Assembly (NCBI RefSeq): GCF_018413605.1
Contig: NZ_JAHCDN010000002.1
Coordinates: forward strand, 558,001-622,000
DNA length: 64,000 nucleotides
Direction: 5' to 3'
From: Variovorax sp. PCZ-1
GTDB lineage: Bacteria; Pseudomonadota; Gammaproteobacteria; Burkholderiales; Burkholderiaceae_C
A program made the translations under genes and the position numbers. This document shows, piece after piece, positions 19,864 to 30,174 of this stretch. The first letter of the stretch is position 1. Each line of letters begins with the position of its first letter. The notes under the pieces were generated by a model, which saw only the letters and a list, made by a program, of their open reading frames with translations, did not search any database and was not told the DNA's origin.

Positions 19864-21132
<1,269 letters not shown>

Positions 21133-21196
21133 AATTTAAGCCAAATCGGCTGATCGCCGGCATAGAACCTGCGCGAAGCGCTATCAAAATATGAGT
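21133..21196 (+). repeat. 64-nt palindromic repeat, copy 4 (contains the hisS start codon)
   Basis: Left arm AATTTAAGCCAAATCGGC, core at 21156-21196 with GCCGGC, CTGCGC and GCTATCAAAATATGAGT. The hisS ATG (21191-21193) and second codon lie within the hairpin's right arm. No Shine-Dalgarno is visible in front of them. Confidence 0.87.
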
Positions 21197-22474
21197 GAAA
21201 AACTGGTTGCCATCAAAGGCATGAACGATATTCTCCCGCCGGATTCGGCGCGTTGGGAATGGTTGGAAGACAAGGTGCGCAGCCTGATGGCGCGTTATGC
21301 CTATCGCAATATCCGCACGCCGATTGTGGAGCCGACGCCGCTGTTTGTGCGGGGCTTAGGCGAGGTGACGGATATTGTTGAGAAGGAGATGTATTCCTTC
21401 GAAGACAAACTGAATGGCGACAAGCTCACCTTGCGGCCTGAAAACACTGCGGGCGTGGTGCGCGCGGTGGCTGAGCATTCGATGCTGTATGAGGGCGGCA
21501 AGCGCCTGTATTACATGGGACCGATGTTTCGCCACGAGCGGCCTCAGCGTGGGCGTTATCGGCAGTTTCACCAGATTGGCGCGGAGGCTTTGGGCTTTTC
21601 GGGCGCGGAGGTGGATGCGGAGCTGATTTTGCTGGCGGATCAGTTGTGGAAAGAATTGGGCATCAAGGATGTGCGGCTGGAGCTCAATAGCCTCGGTCAG
21701 CCTGAAGAGCGAAAAGCGCATCGGGCGGCTTTGATCGCTTATCTGGAGCAGCATACGGACGTGATGGACGAAGAGGCCAAGCGCCGCTTGCACAGCAATC
21801 CGCTGCGGATTTTGGACACGAAAAATCCTGCGATGCAGGCGATGGTGAATGCAGCGCCGAATCTGATGGATTACTTGGGCGAAGCATCTTTAGCGCATTT
21901 CCGCCAAGTTAAAGCTATTTTGACGGCAAATAACGTCAATTTCACGATCAATTCGCGTTTGGTGCGTGGGATGGATTATTACAACCTCACGGTTTTTGAG
22001 TTCGCCTCGGCTGGGCCAGGAGGTTTGGCGATCTGTGGCGGTGGGCGCTACGACTATTTGATCGAGATGATTGGCGGTAAGGCGGCGCCTGCTGTGGGTT
22101 GGGGAATCGGTATGGAGCGGGTGCTGGCGCTCTTGGAAGAGCAGGGTGTGACTGTGCCTCAGCCTGTGCCGGATGCGTATGCCGTGATTCCTGATGCGGC
22201 GGCGTTGCCAGTGGCTTATTCATGCATACAAGCCTTGCGTGCGAGCGGCGCGAGTGTGCAAATGCATGCGCCAGCGAACTCGGCTGAGGGCATGGGCAGT
22301 TTCAAGAGCCAATTCAAGAAGGCCGATGGCTCGGGCGCGAAGTTTGCCCTGATCTTTGGCGGCGATGAGCTGGCTGCGGGCAAAGTGGCTGTGAAGCCGC
22401 TGCGCGAGGGCGGTGGTGAGCAGCAATTGATTGCTCTGTCAGATATCGGAGCACTTGTTACGGCTCTTCGCTGA
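21191..22474 (+). CDS. hisS: histidyl-tRNA synthetase
   Basis: Class II aminoacyl-tRNA synthetase charging tRNA-His, 427 residues. Motif 1 region is [21 protein letters not shown]; motif 2 is [35 protein letters not shown] and [14 protein letters not shown] are histidine-binding signatures. The N-terminus [17 protein letters not shown] is the standard one, so the ATG at 21191 is right even though it lies in the end of repeat copy 4. Confidence 0.98.
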   Translation: MSEKLVAIKGMNDILPPDSARWEWLEDKVRSLMARYAYRNIRTPIVEPTPLFVRGLGEVTDIVEKEMYSFEDKLNGDKLTLRPENTAGVVRAVAEHSMLYEGGKRLYYMGPMFRHERPQRGRYRQFHQIGAEALGFSGAEVDAELILLADQLWKELGIKDVRLELNSLGQPEERKAHRAALIAYLEQHTDVMDEEAKRRLHSNPLRILDTKNPAMQAMVNAAPNLMDYLGEASLAHFRQVKAILTANNVNFTINSRLVRGMDYYNLTVFEFASAGPGGLAICGGGRYDYLIEMIGGKAAPAVGWGIGMERVLALLEEQGVTVPQPVPDAYAVIPDAAALPVAYSCIQALRASGASVQMHAPANSAEGMGSFKSQFKKADGSGAKFALIFGGDELAAGKVAVKPLREGGGEQQLIALSDIGALVTALR

Positions 22475-22515
22475 TGGGCGCTCCTGCGGCCGTTCTACCC
22501 AAGAAGAAACCTCAA

Positions 22516-22579
22516 AAAAGCATCAAAATCAGCCAATAGCCGGCATAAAACCTGCGCAGACAGCTATAAAAAATATAGC
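22516..22579 (+). repeat. 64-nt palindromic repeat, copy 5 (intergenic, hisS-yfgM)
   Basis: Left arm at 22516-22538, core at 22539-22579 with GCCGGC, CTGCGC and GCTATAAAAAATATAGC, a perfect hairpin arm pair. Confidence 0.9.
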
Positions 22580-22647
22580 GTCAGTAAAGCCCAGAAGACA
22601 TGCCGCGACCCTCTACAATCTAGGGTTGGTTAAAACTGTACTTAGCA

Positions 22648-23373
22648 ATGAAACATCTCGATCTCGAAGAACAAGAGCAGCTTGACAGGCTCAAGGCATT
22701 TTGGAAGCAATTTGGCAACGTCATCAGTGGCGTGCTGATCCTTGTGTTTGGTTCGATTGCGGCTTACAACGGCTACCAGTGGTGGCAGCGCGATAAAGCC
22801 GCGCAGGCTTCCGCCATGTATGACGAAGTCGAGCGCTCGGTGCAAGGCGGTGATCCAGCCAAGATCAGCCGTGCGTTCACCGACATGAAAGAACGTTTCG
22901 CGGGTACCACTTATGCCGCTCAGGCCGGTTTGCTCACCGCGAAAGCGCTGTATGACAAAGGCCAAGCAACTGAAGCCAAAGCGCCACTCGAGTGGGTCGC
23001 GACCAGTGCAGCCGATGAAAGCTACCGCGCGATTGCCAAGCTTCGCCTCTCTTCCCTTTTGTTTGAAAGCAAAGCCTACGACGATGCACTCAAGCAGCTC
23101 GATGGTTTGCCCAAAGAATTTGAAGCACTTGCCGCTGACCGGCGTGGCGATATCTTGTTGGCGCAAGGCAAGCGCGATGAAGCCAAAGCAGCTTTTGAAA
23201 AGGCGCACAAAGCGATGGACGAGCGCAGCGAATACCGTCGCTTGATCGAAGTCAAACTCAATGCACTGGGCGTTGATGTCAGCACGAAAACTGCTGCCAA
23301 CACACCTGCCACACCAGATGCTGCGCCGGTGGCCACGCCCGTTGCTGCGCCTGCTTCTGCTGCATCTAAGTAA
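22648..23373 (+). CDS. yfgM: YfgM-like TPR membrane protein
   Basis: A 241-residue inner-membrane protein with an N-terminal cytoplasmic tail, one membrane segment (about 22-44, FGNVISGVLILVFGSIAAYNGY) and periplasmic TPR-like repeats. In E. coli YfgM is an ancillary SecYEG/PpiD partner. Its place between hisS and bamB is conserved. The Ala/Pro-rich C-terminal tail is of low complexity. Confidence 0.9.
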   Translation: MKHLDLEEQEQLDRLKAFWKQFGNVISGVLILVFGSIAAYNGYQWWQRDKAAQASAMYDEVERSVQGGDPAKISRAFTDMKERFAGTTYAAQAGLLTAKALYDKGQATEAKAPLEWVATSAADESYRAIAKLRLSSLLFESKAYDDALKQLDGLPKEFEALAADRRGDILLAQGKRDEAKAAFEKAHKAMDERSEYRRLIEVKLNALGVDVSTKTAANTPATPDAAPVATPVAAPASAASK

Positions 23374-23407
23374 AGCTCTCGCTCGCCCGCTCAACGAAAG
23401 CTCAAAA

Positions 23408-24580
23408 ATGTCATTGTCCATCTCAATTTTGAAGCCTTTTAAGCCGTTCGCCGGCATAGAATCTGCGCGTAGTGCTATACTATTAGTAGCGTCTGCCGTG
23501 CTGCTTTCAGCCTGTTCAGGTGGTAGCAAACGCCCTGAACCAGCGCCTTTGGCGGCGAATGTGCCCTTGATCGGTGTGAAGCAAGCTTGGGCAAACCGCA
23601 TTGGTGAAGTGCCCGCTGGTGCTTCGCCCTTTGTTGCTGGCAATACCATCGTTGTCGCCTCAGCAGATGGCACGGTGGCTGCGATTGATGCAAGCAATGG
23701 GCGTGATATCTGGCGTGCTAGTGCGGGTGCAGCTGCGGTCACCGGTGCAGGGACAGATGGCAAGCTGGCGGCCGTTGTGACGCGAGACAATGAAGTGGTG
23801 GCTCTAGAAGCAGGCAAGCAGCTGTGGAAAGCCAAGCTGCCAGCGCAGGCCTTCACAGCGCCTTTTGTTGCCGGCGCGCGCGTTTTTGTGCTCTTGGCTG
23901 ACCGCTCTGTGCATGCCTTTGATGGCGCAAGCGGTAAAAAACTCTGGGCTAATCAGCGCAGCAACACCGAGCCTCTGGTGCTGTCCAAAGCTGGCACGAT
24001 ACTCGCCGTGGGCGATACCTTGGTCGTTGGCCAAGGCGGGCGATTGGTCGGCATCAATCCTGGGAATGGAAGTGTCCGCTGGGAAGCGCCGATTGCTTCG
24101 CCGCGTGGCACCAACGATATTGAGCGTTTGGTGGATCTCGTGGGGTCGACCTCTCGCATCGGTGACGTCGTCTGCGCGCGCGCTTATCAAGCTGCGGTTG
24201 GCTGTGTGAATGCCTCGCGCGGCACACTCCTGTGGAATAAGCCTGCCAATGGCGCAGAGGGCATTCACGGCGATAGCAGCTTGGTCGTGGGCTCAGAAGC
24301 CGACGGTAAGCTGATCGCGTGGCGCAGAGCTGATGGCCAGCAAGCATGGCAAACCGAGCGCTTGGCGTTTCGTACTTTGAGCGCTCCCTTGATGGTTGGC
24401 CGCTCCGTGGTGGTGGGTGATAACAATGGCAATCTTCACATGCTCTCGCGTGAAGACGGCTCGCCGCTGAACCGCCTCACCACGGATGGCAGTGCCATCA
24501 TCGGCAACCCCGTTTTGGCGGGTGATTCTCTCGTCGCTGTCACCAAATCTGGCGGAGTCTTTGGCTTCCGTCCGGAATAA
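23408..24580 (+). CDS. bamB: outer membrane protein assembly factor BamB
   Basis: Lipoprotein beta-propeller of the BAM complex that inserts outer-membrane proteins. PQQ-like blades repeat through the protein (IVVASADGTVAAIDASNGRD, VFVLLADRSVHAFDGASGKK, LVVGQGGRLVGINPGNG). The start at 23408 gives a 35-residue lipoprotein signal with lipobox LSAC (Cys36). Residues 7-28 of that signal, including AGIESARSAILLVA, are encoded by repeat copy 6, so about half of the hydrophobic region comes from the repeat. An upstream in-frame start at 23261 overlaps yfgM and is unlikely. Confidence 0.93.
   Translation: MSLSISILKPFKPFAGIESARSAILLVASAVLLSACSGGSKRPEPAPLAANVPLIGVKQAWANRIGEVPAGASPFVAGNTIVVASADGTVAAIDASNGRDIWRASAGAAAVTGAGTDGKLAAVVTRDNEVVALEAGKQLWKAKLPAQAFTAPFVAGARVFVLLADRSVHAFDGASGKKLWANQRSNTEPLVLSKAGTILAVGDTLVVGQGGRLVGINPGNGSVRWEAPIASPRGTNDIERLVDLVGSTSRIGDVVCARAYQAAVGCVNASRGTLLWNKPANGAEGIHGDSSLVVGSEADGKLIAWRRADGQQAWQTERLAFRTLSAPLMVGRSVVVGDNNGNLHMLSREDGSPLNRLTTDGSAIIGNPVLAGDSLVAVTKSGGVFGFRPE
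23427..23490 (+). repeat. 64-nt palindromic repeat, copy 6 (encodes part of the BamB signal peptide)
   Basis: Left arm TTTTGAAGCCTTTTAAGC, core at 23450-23490 with GCCGGC, CTGCGC and GCTATACTATTAGTAGC. Forward frame 1, read as AGIESARSAILLVA. Confidence 0.9.
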
Positions 24581-24600
24581 GAACTTTTTAAGGCGCGCCT

Positions 24601-25935
24601 ATGAAACCCGTGGTGGCCTTGGTTGGCAGACCCAACGTCGGTAAATCGACCCTCTTCAATCGCTTCACCAAGAGCCGTGATGCCATCGTGGCTGATTACG
24701 CGGGCTTAACGCGTGATCGGCATTACGGCAATGCAAAATTAGGCAAACGCGAATACATCGTGATCGACACCGGCGGCTTTGAGCCGACCGCTGAGACCGG
24801 CATCATCAAAGAGATGGCCAAGCAAACCCGCCAAGCTGTGGCGGAGTGCGATGTGGTGATTTTTGTGGTGGATGCGCGCGCGGGCGTTTCCGCGCAAGAC
24901 CACGATATTGCGAAGTATTTGCGCAAATTAGGTAAGCCCACCATCCTCGCAGCCAACAAAGCCGAGGGTATGACGGAAGGCGTGCAGCTTGCCGAATTCT
25001 TCGAGCTGGGCCTGGGCGAAGTGCGCGCTGTCTCTGCGGCGCATGGCCAAAACGTACGCTCGCTGATTGAAGAAGCGCTGGATAAGCTCAATCTTCCTGA
25101 AGAGGAAGAAGTTGAAGAAACCGATCCCGATGTGGTGAAGCTTGCCGTTGCAGGTCGACCCAACGTTGGCAAATCGACGCTGATCAATACCTGGCTGGGC
25201 GAAGAGCGCTTGGTCGCTTTCGATATGCCCGGTACCACGCGCGATGCGATTTCTGTGCCTTTTGAAAAAGGTGGGCAGAAGTTTGAGCTGATCGATACAG
25301 CAGGTCTTCGCCGCAAAGGCAAAGTGTTTGAAGCGATTGAAAAATTCTCAGTCGTCAAAACCTTGCAAGCGATTGAAAGCGCGCATGTGGTCTTGCTGTT
25401 GATTGATGCCAAAGAAGGTATCAGCGATCAAGATGCACACATCGCTGGCTATTGCGTGGAAGCGGGCAGGGCGCTCGTTCTCGCGGTCAACAAATGGGAT
25501 GCGATTGACAGCTATGAGCGTGAGCTGCTCACCCGCTCCATTGAAACCCGCCTCGCATTTTTGAAATTTGCTGAGATTCATATGATCTCGGCTATCAAGC
25601 GCCAAGGCCTCGCGCCAGTGTGGAAATCGATTGCGCATGCTTTCCAATCGAGCTTTCGCAAAATGCCTACGCCGCAGCTCACGCGGATCTTGTTGCAAGC
25701 CATCGAAGAGCAGGCGCCGCGCCGAGATGGTCATCGTCGCCCCAAGCCACGCTATGCGCATCAAGGCGGACAAAACCCTCCTATTGTCGTGGTGCATGGC
25801 AATATGCTGGAGCACATCACCGATGCATGGCGTCGCTACTTGGAAGGCCGTATTCGCAAAGCCTTTGATCTCGTGGGCACCCCACTTCGCATTGAATTCC
25901 GTTCGCAAGACAATCCGTTTGATGAGAAGAAGTAA
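24601..25935 (+). CDS. der: ribosome biogenesis GTPase Der (EngA)
   Basis: Double GTPase required for 50S subunit maturation, 444 residues. Two G1 motifs are seen ([14 protein letters not shown] and [14 protein letters not shown]), with DTGGF and [10 protein letters not shown] as G3 and NKAEG and NKWDA as G4. A C-terminal KH-like domain follows ([21 protein letters not shown]). Gene order with bamB and hfq is conserved. Confidence 0.98.
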   Translation: MKPVVALVGRPNVGKSTLFNRFTKSRDAIVADYAGLTRDRHYGNAKLGKREYIVIDTGGFEPTAETGIIKEMAKQTRQAVAECDVVIFVVDARAGVSAQDHDIAKYLRKLGKPTILAANKAEGMTEGVQLAEFFELGLGEVRAVSAAHGQNVRSLIEEALDKLNLPEEEEVEETDPDVVKLAVAGRPNVGKSTLINTWLGEERLVAFDMPGTTRDAISVPFEKGGQKFELIDTAGLRRKGKVFEAIEKFSVVKTLQAIESAHVVLLLIDAKEGISDQDAHIAGYCVEAGRALVLAVNKWDAIDSYERELLTRSIETRLAFLKFAEIHMISAIKRQGLAPVWKSIAHAFQSSFRKMPTPQLTRILLQAIEEQAPRRDGHRRPKPRYAHQGGQNPPIVVVHGNMLEHITDAWRRYLEGRIRKAFDLVGTPLRIEFRSQDNPFDEKK

Positions 25936-26082
25936 GTCTATTTCCGTATAGACACTATTCTTAAAAATGAATGTCAAGAAAAATTTAGGTTTTTAACCTG
26001 TGGTGACATTGAACTTTTGCTTTTAGGCCACACTCTGTGTTATCGTCACAGTTCCAATAACAACTGGAACACGGAGAATATC

Positions 26083-26346
26083 GTGAGCAATAACAAAGGC
26101 CAACTCTTGCAAGACCCGTTCTTGAACCAACTTCGTCGCGAGCATGTGCCCGTGTCGATTTATCTGGTCAACGGCATCAAACTGCAAGGCCAAATCGAAT
26201 CTTTTGACCAATACGTCGTGTTGCTTCGCAACACAGTGACGCAGATGGTCTACAAACATGCCATTTCTACGATCGTGCCAGGTCGTGCAGTGCATTTCAG
26301 CACGGGTGAAGATGGCGAGTCAGCGCCCGCTGCGCCTGCGCAATAA
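26083..26346 (+). CDS. hfq: RNA chaperone Hfq
   Basis: Sm-like hexameric chaperone for small RNAs, 87 residues. The GTG at 26083 is chosen because it gives [20 protein letters not shown], the conserved N-terminus, and ACGGAG sits at a good distance. Sm1 is [20 protein letters not shown] and Sm2 is [12 protein letters not shown]. The C-terminal tail is short. Confidence 0.98.
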   Translation: MSNNKGQLLQDPFLNQLRREHVPVSIYLVNGIKLQGQIESFDQYVVLLRNTVTQMVYKHAISTIVPGRAVHFSTGEDGESAPAAPAQ

Positions 26347-26357
26347 AACTCCCCAGC

Positions 26358-27491
26358 TTGGGATTTCAGAGCGAAAGTATTGAGCCCCCAACAAGCAGCA
26401 ATAAAGTGCTGCTTGTTGGCGTGGACTTTCACGCTCCGCATTTCGATGTGGAGTTGGAAGAGCTTGGGCTTCTTGCTGAGACAGCAGGCTTAAACCCTGT
26501 TGCACGCCTGACCTGCAAGCGTCAGGCGCCCGATGCTGCTTTGTTTGTAGGCACGGGCAAGGCTGATGAAATCAAAGAGTTAGCCGAGCAGCATGGCGCG
26601 AGCGAAGTCTTGTTTGACCAAGCCATCAGCCCAGCGCAGCAGCGGAATCTGGAGCGCCGTATTGGCATGCCAGTCAATGACCGCACGCTCTTGATTTTGG
26701 AAATCTTCGCCCAGCGTGCTCGCTCGCATGAAGGCAAGCTGCAAGTGGAACTGGCCAAACTGCAATACCAATCCACCCGCCTCGTGCGCCGCTGGAGCCA
26801 CCTCGAGCGCCAACGCGGTGGTATCGGCGGCCGTGGTGGCCCTGGCGAGACGCAGATGGAGCTGGATAAGCGCATGATCAACGATGCCATCAAGCGCACC
26901 AAAGCGCGGTTGGAGACGGTGAAAAAGCAGCGCAATACGCAGCGCAGACAGAGAGCGAATGCGCAGCATTTTGGCATCGCCTTGGTGGGCTACACCAATG
27001 CTGGTAAATCCACGCTGTTTAACAAACTCACTAAAGCGCGTGTTTATGCCGCTGATCAACTCTTCGCCACGCTTGATCCCACCACGCGCAGCGTGTATCT
27101 CGGAGATGCTCAGCAATCGGTGAGCCTGTCAGACACGGTAGGCTTCATCCGCGATTTACCACATGGCTTGATTGATGCTTTTGAGGCCACTTTGCAGGAA
27201 GCAGCCAATGCTCAACTGTTGATGCATGTGATCGATAGCGCAAACCCGAACTTCATCGAGCAAATCAAGGAAGTGCAGCATGTGCTGGGCGAAATTGATG
27301 CCCTAGAGATTCCGCAGCTGTTGGTTTTCAACAAGCTGGATGCCCTCGCGCCCGAGCAGCGCCCGCAAAAACTACATGACCATTACGAAGTGGATGGCCA
27401 AAGCATTGAGCGTGTCTTTGTTAGCGCTCAAAGTGGCGAAGGCATGGAAATTTTGCGGTCAATTTTGGCGCAACGTACCGCTGCCGCTTGA
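26358..27491 (+). CDS. hflX: GTPase HflX
   Basis: Ribosome-associated GTPase that rescues stalled or heat-damaged ribosomes. The N-terminal HflX domain includes FVGTGKADEI and the Gly-rich GGIGGRGGPGETQMELDKR; G1 is GYTNAGKSTLF, G3 DTVGFI and G4 NKLDAL. The start is uncertain: TTG at 26358 is the first usable codon after hfq and gives about the expected length (377 residues). Confidence 0.95.
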   Translation: MGFQSESIEPPTSSNKVLLVGVDFHAPHFDVELEELGLLAETAGLNPVARLTCKRQAPDAALFVGTGKADEIKELAEQHGASEVLFDQAISPAQQRNLERRIGMPVNDRTLLILEIFAQRARSHEGKLQVELAKLQYQSTRLVRRWSHLERQRGGIGGRGGPGETQMELDKRMINDAIKRTKARLETVKKQRNTQRRQRANAQHFGIALVGYTNAGKSTLFNKLTKARVYAADQLFATLDPTTRSVYLGDAQQSVSLSDTVGFIRDLPHGLIDAFEATLQEAANAQLLMHVIDSANPNFIEQIKEVQHVLGEIDALEIPQLLVFNKLDALAPEQRPQKLHDHYEVDGQSIERVFVSAQSGEGMEILRSILAQRTAAA

Positions 27492-27566
27492 CAGTCTATG
27501 ATTACACCCCATATGTTGCCCATGCCTACCCTCTCTCTACGAGCCATCTCGCTCAATCTAGCCCGC

Positions 27567-28970
27567 ATGTTTTCCCGTATGTTCAATTTGAACGACGGGA
27601 AATGGGGGCGTTCGGACTCCCCTTCACCAGCGCCTACCGATGGCAATGAGTCACCACCACCTAGCGCGCCAGCGCCTGCACCAGCACCGTCTCCGGCGCC
27701 TGGTCAAGGCGGTGGCTCAGGTGGTGGAAACAGTGGCGGCCCCAATCAAGGCCCGCCTGATTTAGACGAACTCTGGCGCGATTTCAATCGAAAGCTCGGC
27801 GGCCTCTTCGGTGGTAACAAACAAGCCCCTCGCGGCGGCGAGCCCAATTGGAACCGCCACAACAACAATGGTGGCGGAAACAACAACGGCAACGGCGGGG
27901 GTGGTAACTACCAGCCGGACATGAAATCCGCCGGCATCGGCGCTGGCTTGATCGGCATCATTGCCTTGCTGATCTGGTTGGGCACAGGCTTCTTCATCGT
28001 GCAAGAGGGGCAGCAAGCCGTGATCACGCGCTTCGGCGCTTTGAATCGCACGGTGGACGCAGGCTTTAATTGGCGCGCACCTTATCCGTTTGAGCGGCAT
28101 GAAACCGTGTCGTTCACCCAAGTGCGTTCCGTGGAAGTTGGGCGAAACAGTGTTGGTGCGGCTACTGGCATCAAAGAATCTTCTATGCTCACCAAAGATG
28201 AAAACATCGTTGATGTGCGCTTCACGATTCAATACAACCTGAAAAGCTCTTCGCAATTCCTCTTCGAAAACCGTGGTCCTGATGATGCTGTGATCAAGGC
28301 GGCTGAGTCTGCTGTGCGTGAAGTGGTGGGCCGCTTTAACTTGGATGACATCCTAGGCCGTAACAGTGAAGTGCTGCAACAAGACGTGCTGCGCTCCGTT
28401 CAGCAGCAGATGGATCGCCTGCAAACGGGTATCAGCGTGCAAAACGTGAATATTCAAAACGTGCAAGCGCCAGAGCAAGTGCAGGCTGCATTTGATGATG
28501 CCCTCAAAGCTGGTCAAGACCGTGATCGTCTGAAAAACGAAGGCCAAGCCTATGCTAACAACGTGATCCCCAGCGCGCGCGGTACAGCTTCGCGCCTGAA
28601 GGAAGAATCAGAAGGTTACAAAGCGCGTGTGATCGCGCAGGCCGATGGTGATGCACAGCGTTTCCGCGCCGTGTACAACGAATACGCCAAAGCGCCGCAA
28701 GTCACGCGTGATCGCATGTATCTGGATACCATGCAGCAGATCTACAGCAACACCACCAAGATTTTGGTGGATTCTCGCCAAGGCAACAACTTGCTTTATT
28801 TGCCTTTGGACAAAATCATGCAAATGAGTAATTCTTCTAGCGAGATTACTGTGCTACCCGGCGCGAATGCTGCGCCAGCTGCTCCTAATACTGTAGCACC
28901 TAATCCATCCTCCGCCACACCCGCAGCGCCAGCAAACGCGCGCACCGGCCGCGAGCGCGACAGCCGCTGA
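27567..28970 (+). CDS. hflK: FtsH-regulating membrane protein HflK
   Basis: SPFH-family protein that forms the HflKC complex around the FtsH protease. A Pro/Gly/Asn-rich N-terminal region (about residues 15-120) precedes one membrane helix (GAGLIGIIALLIWLGTGFF) and the band-7 domain (VQEGQQAVITRFG to about 380). ATG 27567 gives the usual MFSRMFNLNDGKWGR N-terminus; ATG 27498 is also in frame but would add 23 atypical residues. No strong Shine-Dalgarno is seen at either. Confidence 0.94.
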   Translation: MFSRMFNLNDGKWGRSDSPSPAPTDGNESPPPSAPAPAPAPSPAPGQGGGSGGGNSGGPNQGPPDLDELWRDFNRKLGGLFGGNKQAPRGGEPNWNRHNNNGGGNNNGNGGGGNYQPDMKSAGIGAGLIGIIALLIWLGTGFFIVQEGQQAVITRFGALNRTVDAGFNWRAPYPFERHETVSFTQVRSVEVGRNSVGAATGIKESSMLTKDENIVDVRFTIQYNLKSSSQFLFENRGPDDAVIKAAESAVREVVGRFNLDDILGRNSEVLQQDVLRSVQQQMDRLQTGISVQNVNIQNVQAPEQVQAAFDDALKAGQDRDRLKNEGQAYANNVIPSARGTASRLKEESEGYKARVIAQADGDAQRFRAVYNEYAKAPQVTRDRMYLDTMQQIYSNTTKILVDSRQGNNLLYLPLDKIMQMSNSSSEITVLPGANAAPAAPNTVAPNPSSATPAAPANARTGRERDSR

Positions 28971-28987
28971 TCAGGGAGAAAATAATC

Positions 28988-29899
28988 ATGAACAAAATTG
29001 GATTTGTAATCTCTGGCTTCTTGGTGGTGCTGGCTATTTTGGCCTCCACGCTATTTGTTGTCGATCAGCGCCAGTTTGGCGTGCTCTACTCATTTGGTCA
29101 GATCAAAGAAGTGATCACCGAGCCTGGCCTGCGCTGGAAGCTGCCTCAGCCTTTTCAAAATGTGGTCTTCCTTGATCGCCGTATCTTGACTTTGGATAGC
29201 CCCGAAACTGGTGCTCTGCAAACGGCTGAGAAGAAGAATCTGGTGGTCGATTGGCTGCTGAAATGGCGTATTTCTGACCCACGCCAGTTCATCCGCACCT
29301 TTTCCACTGCTACCAGCCTCACAGCTGCAGAAAACCGTCTGACATCAGTGGTTCAGGACGCGCTCAAAAACGAGATCAACTCTCGCACCGTACGCGATAT
29401 CCTGTCCACAGAGCGCGACAAGGTGATGTCGGGTGTGCAAAAACGCTTGATTGAGGATGCTAAAAATTTCGGCATTGAGATCGTGGATGTACGTATCAAG
29501 CGTGTGGACTTCCCAGGATCAGTGACAGAATCCGTCTTCCAACGTATGCAATCTGAGCGCCGCCAAGTGGCCAACGAACTGCGCTCGACCGGCGCTGCTG
29601 AAGCCGAAAAAATTCGTGCTGATGCAGATCGCCAGCGCGAAGTGATCGTGGCTGAAGCCTACCGTGATGCGCAAAAGATCAAAGGTGAAGGCGATGCCAA
29701 AGCAGCAGCGCTCTACAGTGATGCTTTCGGCCGTGATGCGCAATTTGCGCAGTTCTATCGCAGCTTGGAAGCCTACAAAGCCAGTTTTGCGAAGAAGAGT
29801 GATGTGATGGTGCTCGATCCATCCAATGATTTCTTCCGCACGATGCGCAATGGTGGATCTGGTGGGCAGGGCGGTAGCGCTGCGCCTGCGAAGAAATAA
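28988..29899 (+). CDS. hflC: FtsH-regulating membrane protein HflC
   Basis: Partner of HflK, 303 residues, with an N-terminal membrane helix (IGFVISGFLVVLAILASTLFVV) and an SPFH domain starting VDQRQFGVLYSFG. DVRIKRVDFP and the Ala/Glu-rich coiled region AAEAEKIRADADRQREVIVAEA are typical. It starts 17 bases after hflK, with GGGAG upstream. Confidence 0.97.
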   Translation: MNKIGFVISGFLVVLAILASTLFVVDQRQFGVLYSFGQIKEVITEPGLRWKLPQPFQNVVFLDRRILTLDSPETGALQTAEKKNLVVDWLLKWRISDPRQFIRTFSTATSLTAAENRLTSVVQDALKNEINSRTVRDILSTERDKVMSGVQKRLIEDAKNFGIEIVDVRIKRVDFPGSVTESVFQRMQSERRQVANELRSTGAAEAEKIRADADRQREVIVAEAYRDAQKIKGEGDAKAAALYSDAFGRDAQFAQFYRSLEAYKASFAKKSDVMVLDPSNDFFRTMRNGGSGGQGGSAAPAKK

Positions 29900-29923
29900 A
29901 TCAGCCCTGATGCAGAGCCGGGC

Positions 29924-30106
29924 ATGGACAGTTTTTTCACCGCCCTGGCTCTGGTCTTAATCATCGAAGGCTTGTTACCTTTCCTCTCACCCAAAGGCTG
30001 GCGTGGTGTTTTTGAGAAGGTGCTTCAGCTCTCAGATGGGCAGATCCGCTTTTATGGTCTTGCCAGCATGGCGGTGGGTTTGGTGTTGTTACTGATACTA
30101 GGCTGA
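29924..30106 (+). CDS. DUF2065 small membrane protein (YjeT-like)
   Basis: A 60-residue protein with two hydrophobic segments separated by SPKGWRGVFEKVLQLSDGQIRFYG, the DUF2065 pattern. It follows hflC in many proteobacteria. In Burkholderiales hisZ and purA usually come next; here a dynamin-like gene follows instead. Confidence 0.88.
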   Translation: MDSFFTALALVLIIEGLLPFLSPKGWRGVFEKVLQLSDGQIRFYGLASMAVGLVLLLILG

Positions 30107-30174
30107 AATCGGGTGGTTTTGCGAATCCCTGCAGCCGGTGTAACATTGACGGTCTAATAACTCAGTAGTATCCC

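Noticed and set aside
25936-25953. Short inverted repeat GTCTAT/ATAGAC between der and hfq as a terminator
   Set aside because: Only six pairs, AT-rich, with no T-run; too weak to support a call.
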